Assembly (NCBI GenBank): GCA_026770025.1
Contig: JAMXDE010000044.1
Coordinates: 434,001-498,000, forward strand
DNA length: 64,000 bases
Source: Craspedostauros australis
Lineage: Eukaryota > Bacillariophyta > Bacillariophyceae > Mastogloiales > Achnanthaceae
Direction of reading: 5' to 3'
Each line of letters starts with the position of its first letter. The first letter of the stretch is position 1. The notes beneath the pieces were generated by a model. That model saw nothing but the letters and a program-made list of their open reading frames with translations, had not been told where the DNA came from and searched no databases. A program made the translations under genes and the position numbers. Below, piece by piece: positions 1-12,720 of the stretch.

Positions 1-455
1 TAATTACGGCCTATAACCAGTCGGAACGCACCCATATGGGACCATACCATGGCCTACTATCGTTGGTTTGCCCGCGCATTGATCAGTTCTATGTACATCT
101 GGCCAGAACATGATATTCAGTGTTGCTGAATATTCACAGTCCTATGTATCACCAAATTGGACGGAGAACGCCTTAAATATGCATTGGCGACCTATAACCA
201 GTCGGAACGCACCCATGGGGGACCATACCATGGCCCACCATCGTTGGTTTGCTCGCGGATCGATCATTCCTATGTACATCTGGCCAGAACACGATATTCA
301 GTGGTGCTGAATATTCACAGTCATATGAATCACGAAATTGGACGGAGAGACCTCTAAATATGTAATTACGGCCTATAACCACTCGGAACGCACCCATCGG
401 GGACCATACCATCGCCCACCATCGTTGGTTTGCTCGCGCATTGATCATTTACATG
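1..455. repeat. 181-bp tandem repeat, about 2.5 copies, cut by window edge
   Basis: The segment cctataacc(a/c)gtcgg-like recurs at 10, 191 and 372, a period of 181 bases. The whole unit is repeated (…cgttggtttgc…gatcat…tatgtacatctggccagaac…aatattcacag…ggacggaga…). Copy 1 and copy 2 are nearly complete and differ at scattered positions; copy 3 stops matching near 455. The array starts at base 1, so it probably continues to the left. Open frames inside it shift between copies and are not believable genes. It may be the edge of a satellite or of a tandemly duplicated noncoding block. Confidence 0.85.
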
Positions 456-1785
456 CAAGTCTAGAGAGACACATTGGAATGTTTGGTGGAGCCGGGCCAG
501 TGTTGTCATTGAGCCAATTTCTGCACAATGTTACCAATTTCCGCCACTAGCACTATGCCCCGGACGGCTTAAAGTATTATTCCCACCATTGAGTCTGCTG
601 GTGCCTTCGGCATGCCTTTTCATCTCACCCTATCGTAGCATACATCATGCGTATAGAGCCTGTGTTCACGTCATTCGTGCACGGTCCAAGCGTTTCAAAA
701 TCCGCTCGTAGTATTCAAGATGTGTGAACGAACGATTTATCAACTTCATAAACAGTCCCAAGCATGATCAAACCATGTGGCTTTGACGCGACGGAACGCA
801 CACGCTAATATATCGAGCTTAGAGATATTCAGGGTGACTGAATCGTATCGTGTTTGGTGCGCGTCTGTCTGTCTGGTTGCGAAGTACGTTTCGAACAAAA
901 CGCAAATGGAAATTCGAAGTTTTCGAAGTCATGCCAGTCTATTTTTACGGTGTGGCCAAACTGCTAAAAAGAGAGTCTGTCGCAGTACATGCTCATGATT
1001 GAGCGTTTTGGTTGTGTGCCACGTCATTTTATCTCGGACTAACTATGGGTTCTTCATGAGATACTATGATTGAGGTTGGAGTTACGGTCGATACCACGAA
1101 GGCATGGTACTTTTCGAAGTGTTGACCCGAAACTTCGAAAAGAAGAGAATGTCCAAATCTCGACACAACTCTGTTTTCTGTTGAAGTCATTTGAGTCAGC
1201 ATCATTCGTGGATGGAAATCAATGATTGCTGTTTCGAGTCTTGGTTGAGACAGAAGACGCTCTGGAAGGAATCTAGAGAGATAAAGCCACGCAAGAAGAA
1301 GATCACGCGTGAAGCACTTGCGCGACGAGCTGACATGGACACGGAGGGAATGGACTTTCTGTCTCTCTCGTCGTTCGTTGCTCTGCCCAACCCGTTCCTG
1401 AGCGATGACAGAGGGACAGTGAGTCAATAGTGCATATAGTATTCCATGAGAACCACGGGCGTACGTACTCCAAGCACGAGTCTTCGACTCCACTCCAAAA
1501 CGCACAGACGAGACATCATCGAGGACCTTGCCGTTTGGTCCAACGCCCAGTGCCGGCGAGTCCTTCGCTGTCACGTGCCTGCTGAAGACCTGTCTCGCAT
1601 CACAGAACGCAGAACATATCCTTCTCCTGCGGCTGTTGCGCGGGGACATCAGCAACTTTGAGTATTCCCTCTCTTTAGAGTTATTTCTCGTATTGACGAC
1701 GATCTTATTGCGATGGCAAAAGCGTTGGTGGCATGGATCGGACAGAAGCAATGCCAATGCCAACACATGACACACCCGCTGCATG
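456..1785. other. Intergenic, no gene seen
   Basis: This is the 3' flank of the ABC transporter plus unassigned DNA. A 260-codon minus-strand frame at 1029-1811 and shorter plus-strand frames are present. None has a recognisable domain or convincing composition, and the long one overlaps the transporter's 3' end. Confidence 0.6.
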
Positions 1786-4700
1786 TTACTCTTCGTCGAT
1801 GTTCTGTGCATCGCGGCTCTTCGTCACCATCGCCTTGAAATGTCCGTCTTGCTTTGTCATGAGGTTCTGTGGGGTGTCAAGTTCGGCGATGTGGCCATCG
1901 TCCAGGACCAGAACACGGTCGGAGTCCATGATGGTGTTCAGTCTGTGCGCGATGGTGAGCACTGTGGAATCCTTGAAATTCTCGCGGATCATCTCCTGGA
2001 TCATAGCGTCTGTCTCGTTGTCGATACTGGCAGTGGCCTCGTCCATGACCAATATCTTCGGTTTTCGGAGCAGCGACCGGGCGATGCACAGCAGCTGCCG
2101 CTGGCCCTGCGAGAAGTTTTCTCCACCTTCGGCGACCATCTCATCGAGAGCCCCGGGCAGCTCTTCGATCACTTGGTTCATGCGGACCTTCTCCAGCACC
2201 TCCCACAGCTCATCGTCGCTGTGGCGATGGAACGGATCCAGGTTGTACCGCACGGTGTTGGAGAAGATCACTGGATCCTGCGGAATGATGGAGAGGTTGT
2301 GGCGGAGGCATTCGGTTCCGATCTGCTTCGTGTCGACACCGTCGATGATGAGCTGACCATCGTCTTCGATCTCGGAGATGCGGAAGAGAGCGATCATCAG
2401 ACTGCTCTTTCCAGATCCTGTTCGACCGACGACACCCAACTTCTCCCCGCCGTTCACGGTGAGGGACACGTTCTTGAGAACGAGCGGACCATCGCGGTAT
2501 CTCATCGAAAGGTTCCTGAGCTCGATCGCTCCCTTGCTGGGCCACGTGCCTTCCTTCGGGTCCTTGTCTGGGATGACTGCAGGTGCTTCTGGCTCGATAT
2601 TGTCCGAGTAGTACAGGATGCGCTCGACGGAGCTCATGTCGGCCTCGAGGCGAGCGATCATCTGCACTCCGAACTTCAGGTACGCCGTCACTTCGATGGC
2701 GTACGATAACGCGAGTCCGAGCCATCCTGCTGGGATGAATTCGTAATCCAACGTGCCCACTGCGATTGCGCCAATGAAGAGCGCGATGAATCCGCCCATG
2801 ATGTCCAAGCGCAGGGCCAGCCAGTAACCGGCCATCTGCACGAGCACGTACGATGCGTTCATGTTGTCGAAGGACCTCTTGCATTTTTCGAAGAATCCTG
2901 TCTGCACACCGTACGCGCGGATGGTGGGGGTTCCAGACAGAGTCTGCGAGAAATCGGTGAAGATGGGGGAGTTCGCGATACTGGTCACGCGCTGCAGTTC
3001 AGTGGAGGACTTGCGGAACCAATTCTGGACGAAGTAGTACGCGAAGGCCATGGGGACGAGCGGTCCGAGGAAGGTTCCCTTGGTCGCTGCGACGATACCG
3101 CCGATGGCTCCGATGACTTGGAATCCTGTCGTCAGGCCCTGCGAGACGGTCTGCGTCAATTCCAGATCCAGCTTGTCCATGTCAGCTGCGAAACGGTTCA
3201 GGATACGCCCGATCGGCGTGACGTCGAAGAAAGCAACGGGCGCACGCAGGATGGAGTCCGTGATGCCATCGTGGATGACCTTGGATGCCTTCAGGCGGTG
3301 CATGGCGACGAAAATGCCGCGGAAACCCAGCCCGAGCACACCCAGCATACCAAACATGGCGTAGATGCCCAGGTGGAAGCTCGTTTCTTTGTCCGTGAAC
3401 GGGTCGTCGTCGTTTGCTCTCGTGATCATCTTATCTGCCCAATGTGCCAACCAGAAGGCCGCCATGACCTCGGCTCCTCGCCCCAAGGCTTGGATGGCGA
3501 CGACCAAGCATGCCAGGCAGTATCCGCCTGCCTTGGCGTACCGGCTGTAAGCCGATCCGCCGATGGATCCCTCCATCTTCTCTTCGTCTTGCGTGAGCTT
3601 CTCGCCCTTCTTCTTCATGTCCGCCTTGCTTTCGCTATCCTTCTTGCTATCCGAGGCAGCGCTCTTCTTTGCGTCATCTCCCTTGCCATCGGCGTTGCTG
3701 TCGGCTACGCCATCAGCTGTTTCTTTGTCGCCGCCTTCGCCATCTTCGTTCGAATCCGACTGTTGAGCCTTGGAAACATCGACGGCACCTGCGAAGTCGA
3801 TGCCCTGTGCCAGGAGATCCTGGAATCTTCCCTGGTGCTGGATGCGTCCCTGATCCAACATAATCACATGGTCGCATCTGGAGAGCACGTGAACGTGGTG
3901 TGTCACAAGGATTCGGGTTGTGCCTTCGCTGACTTCGCCGCAGATGGCATCGCTGAACAAATGCTCGCCCACATGGGCATCCACCGCGGAGAGCGGATCG
4001 TCCATCAACAGCACCTTGGTTTGTTTGGAGTACATAGCGCGTGCCAACGCCACACGTGCCTTTTGGCCTCTGCAGAGTTTGAAATGGTGTGGATGACACA
4101 TGCGTGAGTCGCATATGATCGAGAGTGAGAGCGATCACGTGTGTGTGAGTACGTGGATTGATCCGGCGTTGTTGTCTTTCCGGTGTCTTCGTTGTTCTTT
4201 CATCCTCGCATCCGCCTGACAGTAATACAGCACGCTCAGCGGGATAGGGCCGAGAGTGCCAGCACCAGTTCATTTTGTGTATGGGCAGTGCGTGGAAGCA
4301 AGTTGACACGGCCCAGAAAGGCGTCTCGCAACGAGCAAAGCATCCGGGCGCGCTCTCAATCGTCTGTTCGCCTCGTCGAACACAAACTCGCTCACGCCGT
4401 GCGTACACGTATACTCCACTGCACTGCAATCCACTTACCCTGAAAGATTGATGCCGCGTTCTCCGATCTCCGTCTTATCGCCGGCGGGAAGGACGTTCAG
4501 ATCATCGCGCAGAGCGCAGGCATTCACGATTTCGTTGTACCGATCCTCATCGAAGTCGCGTCCAAACAGGATGTTTCCACGCAGCGTGTCATTGACGACC
4601 CATGGCGACTGCGTGCAGTACGAGACGAAACCAATTTCGTCGACGTTGTTGCCACGCGGCATGTAGACCTTGGATCCGTGCAGCGCTTCCATCTCTCCGA

Positions 4701-7160
4701 GGATGGCGGAGAGGAAGGAGGATTTGCCGCAGCCGACGCTTCCGACGATGGCAACGAGGCTGCCTGCGGGGATGTGGCATGTGATGTCCTGCAACGTGAT
4801 GGCCACTTCCTTGGCGGTCGTGCCATCATCCGTGGCACCGGTGAGGTTGCTTTTCACCGAAACCTCGTCGTCATCACTGCCCCTCTTGCTGCTGCCACGG
4901 CGACTGCCGCGCCTGCTGCTGTTCATGCTGGAGTCATCGTCGTCATTGCCCTTGCCCTTGCCCTTGCCTTTCTTCTTCTTGCTGCCGCCCGGTGGTCCGT
5001 TGCCCTGGATGGGCTCGATGGGTGCAGCATCCGGGTCGACCCAGCTGAATGTTCCGCCGGCGATCGTGATGCTGCCTGGCTCGGCCTTGGACTTGGCATC
5101 GTTGAGACCGTCATCGAGGTCGTCATCAGTGCTGTCCTTTTGACTGGGCGGGCTGTTGGTGACGTAGGGTGCCAATTCTGGAAGCGAGAGGTAGCGTTCC
5201 AACCGCTTGAGAGAGATGCGCGACTGGATGTACTGCAGCAGACCCATGGGCATGAAAGCGAATGGGAAGCGCATGACGTTGAATAGCGCGACGGTGGTGA
5301 ATGCTGTGGATGCCGTGAGGGGTTCGTCCTGGATGTTGACGTAGGTGAGGAAGACGATGATGGGTTGGATGATGGGGGTGGAGAGGAGGATGATGGAGAA
5401 ACCCACCGCCGTGGTGTAGGAGAGCTTGGTGAGCGCGTCGAGCTCCTTCTGTCTGAGATTTCCGACCTCCTTGCCGAAGGGTCGTTCCCAGGCGTAGAAT
5501 TTGAGGATGCGGATGCCGGATAGGATTTCGTTCATCATCTTGACGCGCAGGTCGGAGTACTTGAGGACCTTGGTGCGCATCTTGGCGACGATGGAGAATA
5601 CGAAACCGTTGACTGGTGCCAAGAAGATCATGTACGCAACTCCCACCCAAGTGGCGTTGCCGACCTGTTGTACGTGTGCGTGTATGTGTACGTGTATGTG
5701 TGGTTGTTGCAATGATGTGCAATGATGGTCGAAGCGGGAGATGGATTTGTGTGAGGGGAGGGAGCTCATGTAGAGTACGGACATTTGTGACAACAAAGCG
5801 TGACCAATCATCGACAAGGAAGCAAATTGTGGAATAATAGAGACCGCAACACTACACTACAATGCAATTCCATGCACACAATCACGCAATAATAGAGACC
5901 GCAACACTACACTACAATGCAATTCCATGCACACAATCACGCAATAGTAGAGACCGCAACACTACAATGCAATTCCATGCACACGATGCACACGACGCGA
6001 ATTCTCGTACGCACCTGCTGATAAATCAAAAATAGCGCAATGATGATCTGCAATGGCGCCACCATGGTGAAACCGGAGAACTGCAGAAAGCGCTGAAGCT
6101 GCATGGTGTCGTTGGACATCATATTGACGACCTGTCCCGTGCTGGTCTTGGCACGTCCCGCCGCCGAGACGCGCAGCGACTTTTGGTAGAGCATGGTGCT
6201 GACGGAAGTGCGCACGAAGACGCCGCAGTGCGCCATGGTGGCGTTGTACTTGGTCTGCAGGACGGTGCTGATGAGGGGCACGATGCCGAGGGCGGCGACC
6301 TCGACCCAGGGATGCGCCATCATCTCGTTCTCGATGAAGTCGTCGCGGCTTTGGCTGTCGGGGCCTTCGGTGGCCACGTGCTCGAAGTACTGCACAAGGT
6401 CGTTCAAGATGAGGACGGGAATGAAGTTTAGCAAGGAGGAGATGATGTAGTAAGTGAGGCCGACCATGATTCTGCCGGTGCCGAACGCGCGCAGCAGGGA
6501 GAGGCTCATGCTGGGTTCCTTGAGCTTGGGCTTTTCGGGTTCCTCGTCCTCCTCCTTGTCTGCTTTGCCCTTTGCGCCATTGCCGGCTTTGTTCTTCGCC
6601 GCCTGCTTGGCCTCGAAGTCTGCGCGGATCTTGACGTTGGCTTCCTCCGCCTTGGCGACCTCGAGATGCCACTCATGCATGGTGCGGCTGTAGGCCTTCT
6701 CGGCACGGTCCTGCTCGCTGGGTGCGCCGACGTCCGCCTGATCGAGGACCTTGGTGCTGCCCAATTGGAGGAGCGGGTTGAGGAAGCTGAGGGTCCATCG
6801 TTCGACGCAGGTGGCCTGGTCCTCCAAGCTGACGAGCTGGTTGTCGAGGGCCGATGGCGCGGAGTCGCCGTCGCGCGCATCGCCAGACTGGTTCTTCTTG
6901 GTGCTGTCGTCGCCGCTGGTGTTGCTGTTGCCGTCGCTGAGCTCGGTCGACTTCATGCTGCCGGTTTCATCGGGATTGGCCGCGGATTGCTTCGGTTGGG
7001 GAGTCTCCTCCGCGGCTTTCTCGAAGACGACCTCCTCCTCCTCGCTCTTCGATGCGTTGCCCTCAAGCAGCGATTCCATTCCCGAGGCGTCGTGGTGGGA
7101 GCTTCCATTGTCGACGCCGGCGGCAGCTTCGGCACCGTCAGCCGGCTGTTGGGGGGTCAT
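1786..7160 (-). CDS. ABCC (MRP)-type full ABC transporter, three exons
   Basis: Exons are 7160-6015, 5664-4439 and 4069-1786; donors are GTGCGT and GTAAGT, acceptors CAG. They join in frame to a 1551-residue protein with TMD1-NBD1-TMD2-NBD2 order. There is no extra N-terminal TMD0, so it is a short MRP. The start is the ATG at 7160; the first 100 residues are acidic low complexity. NBD1 has Walker [10 protein letters not shown] near residue 690. The second splice junction rebuilds LSGGQ near 789-793. NBD1 Walker B ends in LMDDP, with Asp where the catalytic Glu would be, as usual in MRPs. NBD2 has GRTGSGKSS near 1340, signature FSQGQ near 1445 and a complete VMDEATA Walker B. Long Lys/Gly/Ser/Asp linkers lie before NBD1 and between NBD1 and TMD2. 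The family exports organic anions and conjugates, often at the vacuole or plasma membrane. The substrate cannot be read from sequence. Confidence 0.93.
5833..5990. repeat. 55-bp tandem repeat inside transporter intron 1
   Basis: A 55-base unit beginning aata(a/g)tagagaccgcaac starts at 5833, 5888 and 5943. The third copy lacks five bases (one actac) and fades near 5990. All of it lies in the first intron (6014-5665) of the ABCC gene, so copy number could vary without touching the protein. Confidence 0.85.
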
Positions 7161-9013
7161 TGTGCACAACTGGGGGTTGGATTGGAATGGAACGGTCGAG
7201 GCAATGCTTGTGCCTTCTGGAGTACGATCTATGATGTAATGTTGTATAATATGACCCTGTTCGGTGCAATGCGAAGTATTTTATGACGAGTTGGATGACG
7301 AGCTGGATGAGGCGAAAAGAGACGCTGGACGTCAAGGGTAATGACAGGCTGTTGCTGCGGTCCTTTTCTGCCCTTCTTCTTGCCTTCTCTGATTTGTGTG
7401 ACTTGTGTGATGAGCGTGACGAGTGTGATGGGGGCGGGAAGCGGAATCAGCCCTTCTTGCTGACTCTGATGGTTTCGATCTGCCAATCTTGTCACAAGCA
7501 GGTCGCGCCCCCTCGTCTCTTGGATCGTGAGAACAACGTCGGCGCTGATTCGACACTTGGCACTTCCTGACGAAAATCGGGTGTCTGTTGCGATTTGTGT
7601 TGTTGTCTGAGATGATGTTGTGAGTGTTGTCGTGAGTGTTGTGGACGTCATCCGCAACAACGACAACCAGCGAGAGGTGGAGCGGATCTCTCTGCGTCAC
7701 GAGACACCCATGCACACACACCAAGAAAACACGCTGTTGATTGCGTTGGTGTGAGAGGTGGTGGCAAAGACTGCTGCACTGTTCTGTCTTGTTCCCAGAG
7801 TTTTCTGCCGATGTGTGTTGGAGTTTCTGTTGGTCTGTTCTTGCCCGTACGACTACGTAAACGCTGAGAGTGCGGTACTTCTGCGACAGTGGCGTGCGTC
7901 CTTTCGAACTCATGACCGATAATTGCTGAGCTGGCACATGCCTGCTTCACCCAATCCACCGGCTCAGGAATTTATGACGTGTTCGTCATGGCTTCCCAAA
8001 CCCTGTCGATCTCTCTTGTGGTTCAGGTTCATGATGGTCTTCGGGATCGTCGTTCCCTACCATCCCCTTGGTGGTGGTGGGAGATCGCCTGTGACATAGA
8101 GCGATGTTCGGGGCAGTCGCCATCTGTTCATTCATCCATCCATCCACCCATCTATTCTACTGTGTGTCGTTGTATGGTGGGCATTTCACCACCGAGTTCT
8201 CAATTGAACTTCATTGCTCTGCTCCAATCGAGTTGTACTGAGTTCAGTTCAGTTCAGTTAAATTTGGCAGACTTGTCTGCCAAGGCCAGCGGCTCCATCA
8301 TTCCTCGACAATCTCATCACCGGCATCTGCAACAACGCCAACATCGGAGTGAACATCCGCATGTGCTCCCTGCTGTGGAGTTACCTCTCGGAAAGTCTCT
8401 CTGTGTTGTTGGGAGTGGGCGAATGGATCGTATAATATCCACCTTCATTCACCCCAATCACTCGATCAGGTGCAATGTTTGGCGCAAGAGGGCGTGTTGT
8501 TGTGCAAGTAGAATAGGTCGTATTCTAGTACACCATACCATGCTCTGCCCGACTTCACATGTATTCTATTTTACTCAGTGTCAATCGTTATCGCTATACA
8601 AGTTATGTTATTGTGTACGTAGAGCTTCACTCTGATCTATTCTACTTTACTTCACTATTGTTATGTTGGACTTCATGACCACCGTCATCTCGCTCTTTGT
8701 TGATCACGATTGTTCTTTTCGTGATTATTCGTGCTGACGAGTCTTTCGCGAAGAGGGTCGTCGATGCGGCGAGGATAGCGTGCGGCACGGGGACGGTTTA
8801 CCCTTGGATCTGTGCGCTGAAGGCTCATCTTCGCCGCCATCGTTCTACCGTGCAACGCTCGCTTACTTGCCGGGTATACGCAAAGCAGAGCAGCTGCCCC
8901 CATTGCGTGCGTCACGGCTGCTGGAGGTGCGTTCGATTCGAAATCGCATGCTGCTGCATCGGTAGAGGATTCATCAGTGCGTCCAAGGGCACGGAATCGT
9001 TGCTGAGTGTGAT
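7161..9013. other. Intergenic; upstream region of the ABC transporter
   Basis: About 1.85 kb lies between the transporter start and the next candidate gene. Short frames occur on both strands, but none shows a domain, a good start and consistent composition. A short run of tcagt repeats occurs near 8233-8259. Confidence 0.5.
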
Positions 9014-9805
9014 CTACCCGATGTCGATCTCGAACGGTGCGATCGACGTCCAGCGGTGTTGGGCTTGCAACGACGGCGACGGCGAAAGTCGCCCGCTTTC
9101 ATTCCAGTCGTTTGGTAGATCGATTCGGAGTCGCTGGCCATTTCTCGACGAGCTGCTCATGCTGCTGAAGGAGGTTTGAGAATTCTCGTTGTCCCACACG
9201 TTTTGCATCCGCGGTTTGCCATAGTTGTCTCATCCATCCCTCCAGGGGGGTCGTATCGAGCATGTCCAGCGATGGCTGATTCAACGAATAGTTTCCATTA
9301 TTGCCGTTGCCATTCATCTGTGGGTGGAGTCGCCCCGAGCTGGGTAGATTGTTGCGGTTGCCAAATGGCTTGATCTGCACATCCTTTTCAGCATATGACG
9401 GAGTGTCCGTGCCGTTTGTGTATGATATCGCGCACGGCACGAGTGGATGCAAGTGCACATCGACTGCCACATGGCTCCAGATGTGGCCGACAAACATGTC
9501 GAGTCACGGGAGAGGTTGTCGATGCTGCAGCAGATAATGTCCATGATTTGTGGCTCAGACGAGACCACGCCTTCATCTCATCGTTTGCGGCGTGTGGCTG
9601 TGATGCATCGCTTTGTGCATGCTACAGGCATGGGCAGGAGTCATTTGCTGTGATGCACATGGTGGCAACGGATGCATACATATCTCCAAACATCTGGCTC
9701 TGTCGGTCTTTGGAAGATGTCGCTGCGTGCGATCTCATGGATTCACTCTTTCGGCAAGTCTTGAATCTCCTTTTCCAGCAGCGCATTAGGCGTGCGCGCT
9801 GCCAT
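9014..9805 (-). pseudogene. Possible small spliced or decayed gene, unrecognised
   Basis: Several minus-strand segments read like protein but lie in different frames. An ATG at 9805 opens a 20-residue peptide, MAARTPNALLEKEIQDLPKE, with a good start context and a GTGAAT sequence at its end. Asn/Gln-rich stretches follow at about 9420-9100. A Ser-rich tail ends at the TAG at 9014 (…LRIDLPNDWNESGR…PFEIDIG). I could not find splice sites that join them cleanly, so this may be a multi-exon gene with weak introns or a frameshifted relic. No family is recognised. Confidence 0.25.
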
Positions 9806-10558
9806 TGTTCATGGACGAAGCTCTGGTCTGATTGCTCTTGTTGCTTTGAGATCTTCCTTTCTGTCGCGTCGTCGCTGAGCAATGCGCGTTCGAAGGCTCT
9901 TTGTCATCACTTCCCATTCGACATCATCATTTGCATTGCTTGCTTCCGTTCAATCTGTTCAGTGTATCCCACCGCATTTCGTGCAGCTGTTTGCTTGCCT
10001 CACTAACCCATTGCTTGACTGGCACTGTCTGTGTTGGCGGCACCTCCGTCAACCCAAATGTGGTGGTGGTTATTTGGTGTCTCTCCTCGTCTCAACACGA
10101 GCACAGAATTGATCCTTGTTGTTGGTGGGAACCGTGCTGAGCCACAGATCTCTGTTTCAAGTGGTGGCACGAATTGTTGGCACGCTTCATGCGTTTGTCT
10201 GTCATCCGAGGTTCGAGGTGTGACGTTGAGCCGCTTCTTCGGATGTCTGTCGCACAACCAGCGACACCGGCCCGGCAAGGATCTGCGAGACCACATGTCC
10301 GAGCAATGGTCTTTTGCGCACCGCCTCCCAACCAGAGGCAACGCCGCGGCCACCCCAGCGGAGCTTGTTGGACCATGGGAAGCACGACGGCAGCAGATAT
10401 CCCTCCGCGGCGAGGTTTGAACCTTGCCAAGAGCGCACAAGTAGGATCAGAGTAGCTCGTAGATTGGGATGGTATGGAATGGCACGGTAGGGTGTCATCC
10501 CAGTTGTCGCGCGCTCCCAGGATAGAGAGAAAGAGACCGCATTGCTCAACGAACCCTC
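9806..10558. other. Intergenic, nothing recognised
   Basis: This stretch lies between the candidate above and the 3' end of the GT61 gene. Open frames exist on both strands at 10092-10589 and 9395-10006, but they overlap each other and have no family features. Confidence 0.5.
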
Positions 10559-12031
10559 TCACCCAACGAATCCACAGCACCGTTGCCACTGCTCAACCTG
10601 GATCTTCACGGCATCGATCACCGGACGCGCAGGTGCACACAGCAAACTCGATTGGGCAATGCCTCGTTGTTGTGTGGCCTTGGCGAGACGTGTTTCCCCA
10701 ACCGGATCCTCTCCAAGGTAGACGTACGAGTGATTCACGCCAGACAGTGCGGCCAGCGTACCAAAGAATCTGTTCAAGTCGTAGGAAAATGGGAGCACCT
10801 CGATCATTGAGCTGCAACGAGGCATGAATGGGGTTGACGTCAGTTGCGCACCGTGCGGCGACAACAGAATATCGATGTTGAAGAAGGCCTCTATTTGCTG
10901 TTCCAATGACATGTCCTCAAGGAACACGACAGGCGGTCGGTATGGAAGGCGAAGTTCATCCTGCAACATCATGGAGACATTGTGCGCCCCCTTCATTCGC
11001 CTCCCACCCATGCGATTGATGATGACGATCCGCGGCGTGCGGGGTTGATGGGTGCTTGAGCTATCGCCGCCCACTGAATCATCGTTCGTCGTAGTTCCTG
11101 TGAGTGACACGTTACGCCCGTTGGATGTAGAAACCACTCCGCATGACCTTTGTTCGGTTTCATCCATGCCCAGCAACGACAAGAAACTGTGCCTCAGGTC
11201 CTGCATATCATCTTCGCGGACCACTCGAAAGCCGCTTGATACATCCCTTTTTGCACGACCAATGATGAGAGGGCTGTCAACACCCTTCACGTCTTCCACA
11301 AGTACACCGTGGCCCCTGCGTTGGAATTTGATGTTGTGCGCCTGCAGCAGGTTCAAAATGCCCACATTATACGGGGATCGACTGCCGTAGCGCTTTCTAT
11401 AGCCGTTGCCAACAGCAAAGATATGCTGAGCGTCTGGAAAGTGCCGCCACAACGACCAGCATGCCACGAGATTCTGCATCAGATGTGGAAAATGCCACTC
11501 TTCCCAGTAGTAACTCATTGCGCATGCAACAGTCTCAACCTTCATGTGGGGAGTTTGTCCATTCGCCGAATGGTTTGTCTGGTTAGCTTCATTTGTGATG
11601 CCGCCAACTTGATCCCATGCTTTGGCAAGATTACCGTTAAGGGCGGTTATGGTTTCATCTAAACTGTATGATCTGGGATAGTCGGTTATGTTGAAGACGT
11701 ACGGCATTGATGCGTTGAGGATGTCGCACTCATCGGGTTCGAAAGGATCAGTTGGCCACTGTAACATGAAGGCAGGAAAGTCCGTGATGTTGTGGGTCCA
11801 TCGGTATGGATGTGAATCATCTCCAGCTGCCTTGGTGGGAGTGTCGACGGCATCTCTCACCAGATCATCGAGGATTTGGAAAGATCTCACTGTATGCGAA
11901 GAGAAGTTCCAATTTGCCAATGCGATTATGATGGAAATGGAAATGGCGAGCGCAAAAACTCGCTTGTTGTTCACGATGCGAGATGCTGGAGCTCTCGTGG
12001 CCGGAGGCGTGGTAGTTGTTGACGGTGCCAT
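10559..12031 (-). CDS. GT61-type glycosyltransferase, type II membrane protein
   Basis: A single exon runs from the ATG at 12031 to the TGA at 10559 (490 residues). Residues 25-43 form one hydrophobic anchor after a short Thr/Arg-rich cytosolic tail, the layout of Golgi type II transferases. The C-terminal part carries the GT61 (DUF563) hallmark near 387-404, DILLSPHGAQLTSTPFMP, followed by a conserved hydrophobic strand (SSMIEVLPF). Several N-glycosylation sequons (NIT, NAS, NQT, NHS, NVS) fit a luminal catalytic domain. GT61 members include plant beta-xylosyl/arabinosyl transferases and animal EOGT. Donor and acceptor sugars cannot be predicted here. The family call rests on the C-terminal motif and overall layout. 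Confidence 0.75.
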   Translation of the reverse strand: MAPSTTTTPPATRAPASRIVNNKRVFALAISISIIIALANWNFSSHTVRSFQILDDLVRDAVDTPTKAAGDDSHPYRWTHNITDFPAFMLQWPTDPFEPDECDILNASMPYVFNITDYPRSYSLDETITALNGNLAKAWDQVGGITNEANQTNHSANGQTPHMKVETVACAMSYYWEEWHFPHLMQNLVACWSLWRHFPDAQHIFAVGNGYRKRYGSRSPYNVGILNLLQAHNIKFQRRGHGVLVEDVKGVDSPLIIGRAKRDVSSGFRVVREDDMQDLRHSFLSLLGMDETEQRSCGVVSTSNGRNVSLTGTTTNDDSVGGDSSSTHQPRTPRIVIINRMGGRRMKGAHNVSMMLQDELRLPYRPPVVFLEDMSLEQQIEAFFNIDILLSPHGAQLTSTPFMPRCSSMIEVLPFSYDLNRFFGTLAALSGVNHSYVYLGEDPVGETRLAKATQQRGIAQSSLLCAPARPVIDAVKIQVEQWQRCCGFVG

Positions 12032-12720
12032 GATGTTGAGATGGTGTTTGAGTTGTGGTTGTGGCCTTTTCTGGTTCTACATCAGAGTGCAACAACAACA
12101 GCAACCACCGCACGTGCAACAGATGTGTGCAGACTGTCGGTGATGTGTTCTTGTTGTTCTTTCATTTGTTCGGTGATTTGGGCGCGTCGCTGCGTCTGCG
12201 AAAAAAGCACCAGTCTGGGCATGTGTCCACGACAGTGTCCGTTGAATTTCGCAAAAGTCAGATCGAGGCACGAGAGGCTTACCTACACAGTCCCTTCTGC
12301 CTGGAATATTCTAGTTATGGTTGTATTAGTTGTGTTATGATTTTTTACATTGATGTTGGCATCGTTGGTCTTCTATGAGGCAAGCACGATCTCGTTCGAA
12401 CCAACGAGCAAAGATCAAGGCTTGTGTTGCGCATTGCCCACGCGCTTCTCAAAAACTCTCTCAAGTTGAGATGCAGCAGTGGACCGACCGATGACAAGTT
12501 GATTCCATCCAACGAATGGGCCAACCAACACTGTCCATAGCATTGATATGCCATGCATTGCCTACATCGAGATGTATGCGCTGTGGAAGTTGGTGGACAA
12601 GCCACGGAACGGTGATGTTCCTGCTGGGCCCACGAAGTTGAACATGGGATTCCCATCGCTGGCACCGTTGCCGCTGGATGGGGACAATTCCTTCGACACA
12701 CCGAATGTGAGGTTGCCGTC
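12032..12720. other. Intergenic between importin alpha 3' end and GT61 5' end
   Basis: About 690 bases lie between two minus-strand genes and should hold the GT61 promoter and 5' leader plus the importin alpha 3' UTR. No separate gene was seen. Confidence 0.6.

Noticed and set aside
1029-1811. 260-codon minus-strand frame
   Set aside because: Overlaps the transporter 3' end in another frame, has no domain and no good start.
1783-4107. Plus-strand frames of about 300 codons opposite the ABC transporter
   Set aside because: They lie opposite well-conserved NBD and TMD coding sequence; their composition mirrors the real gene.
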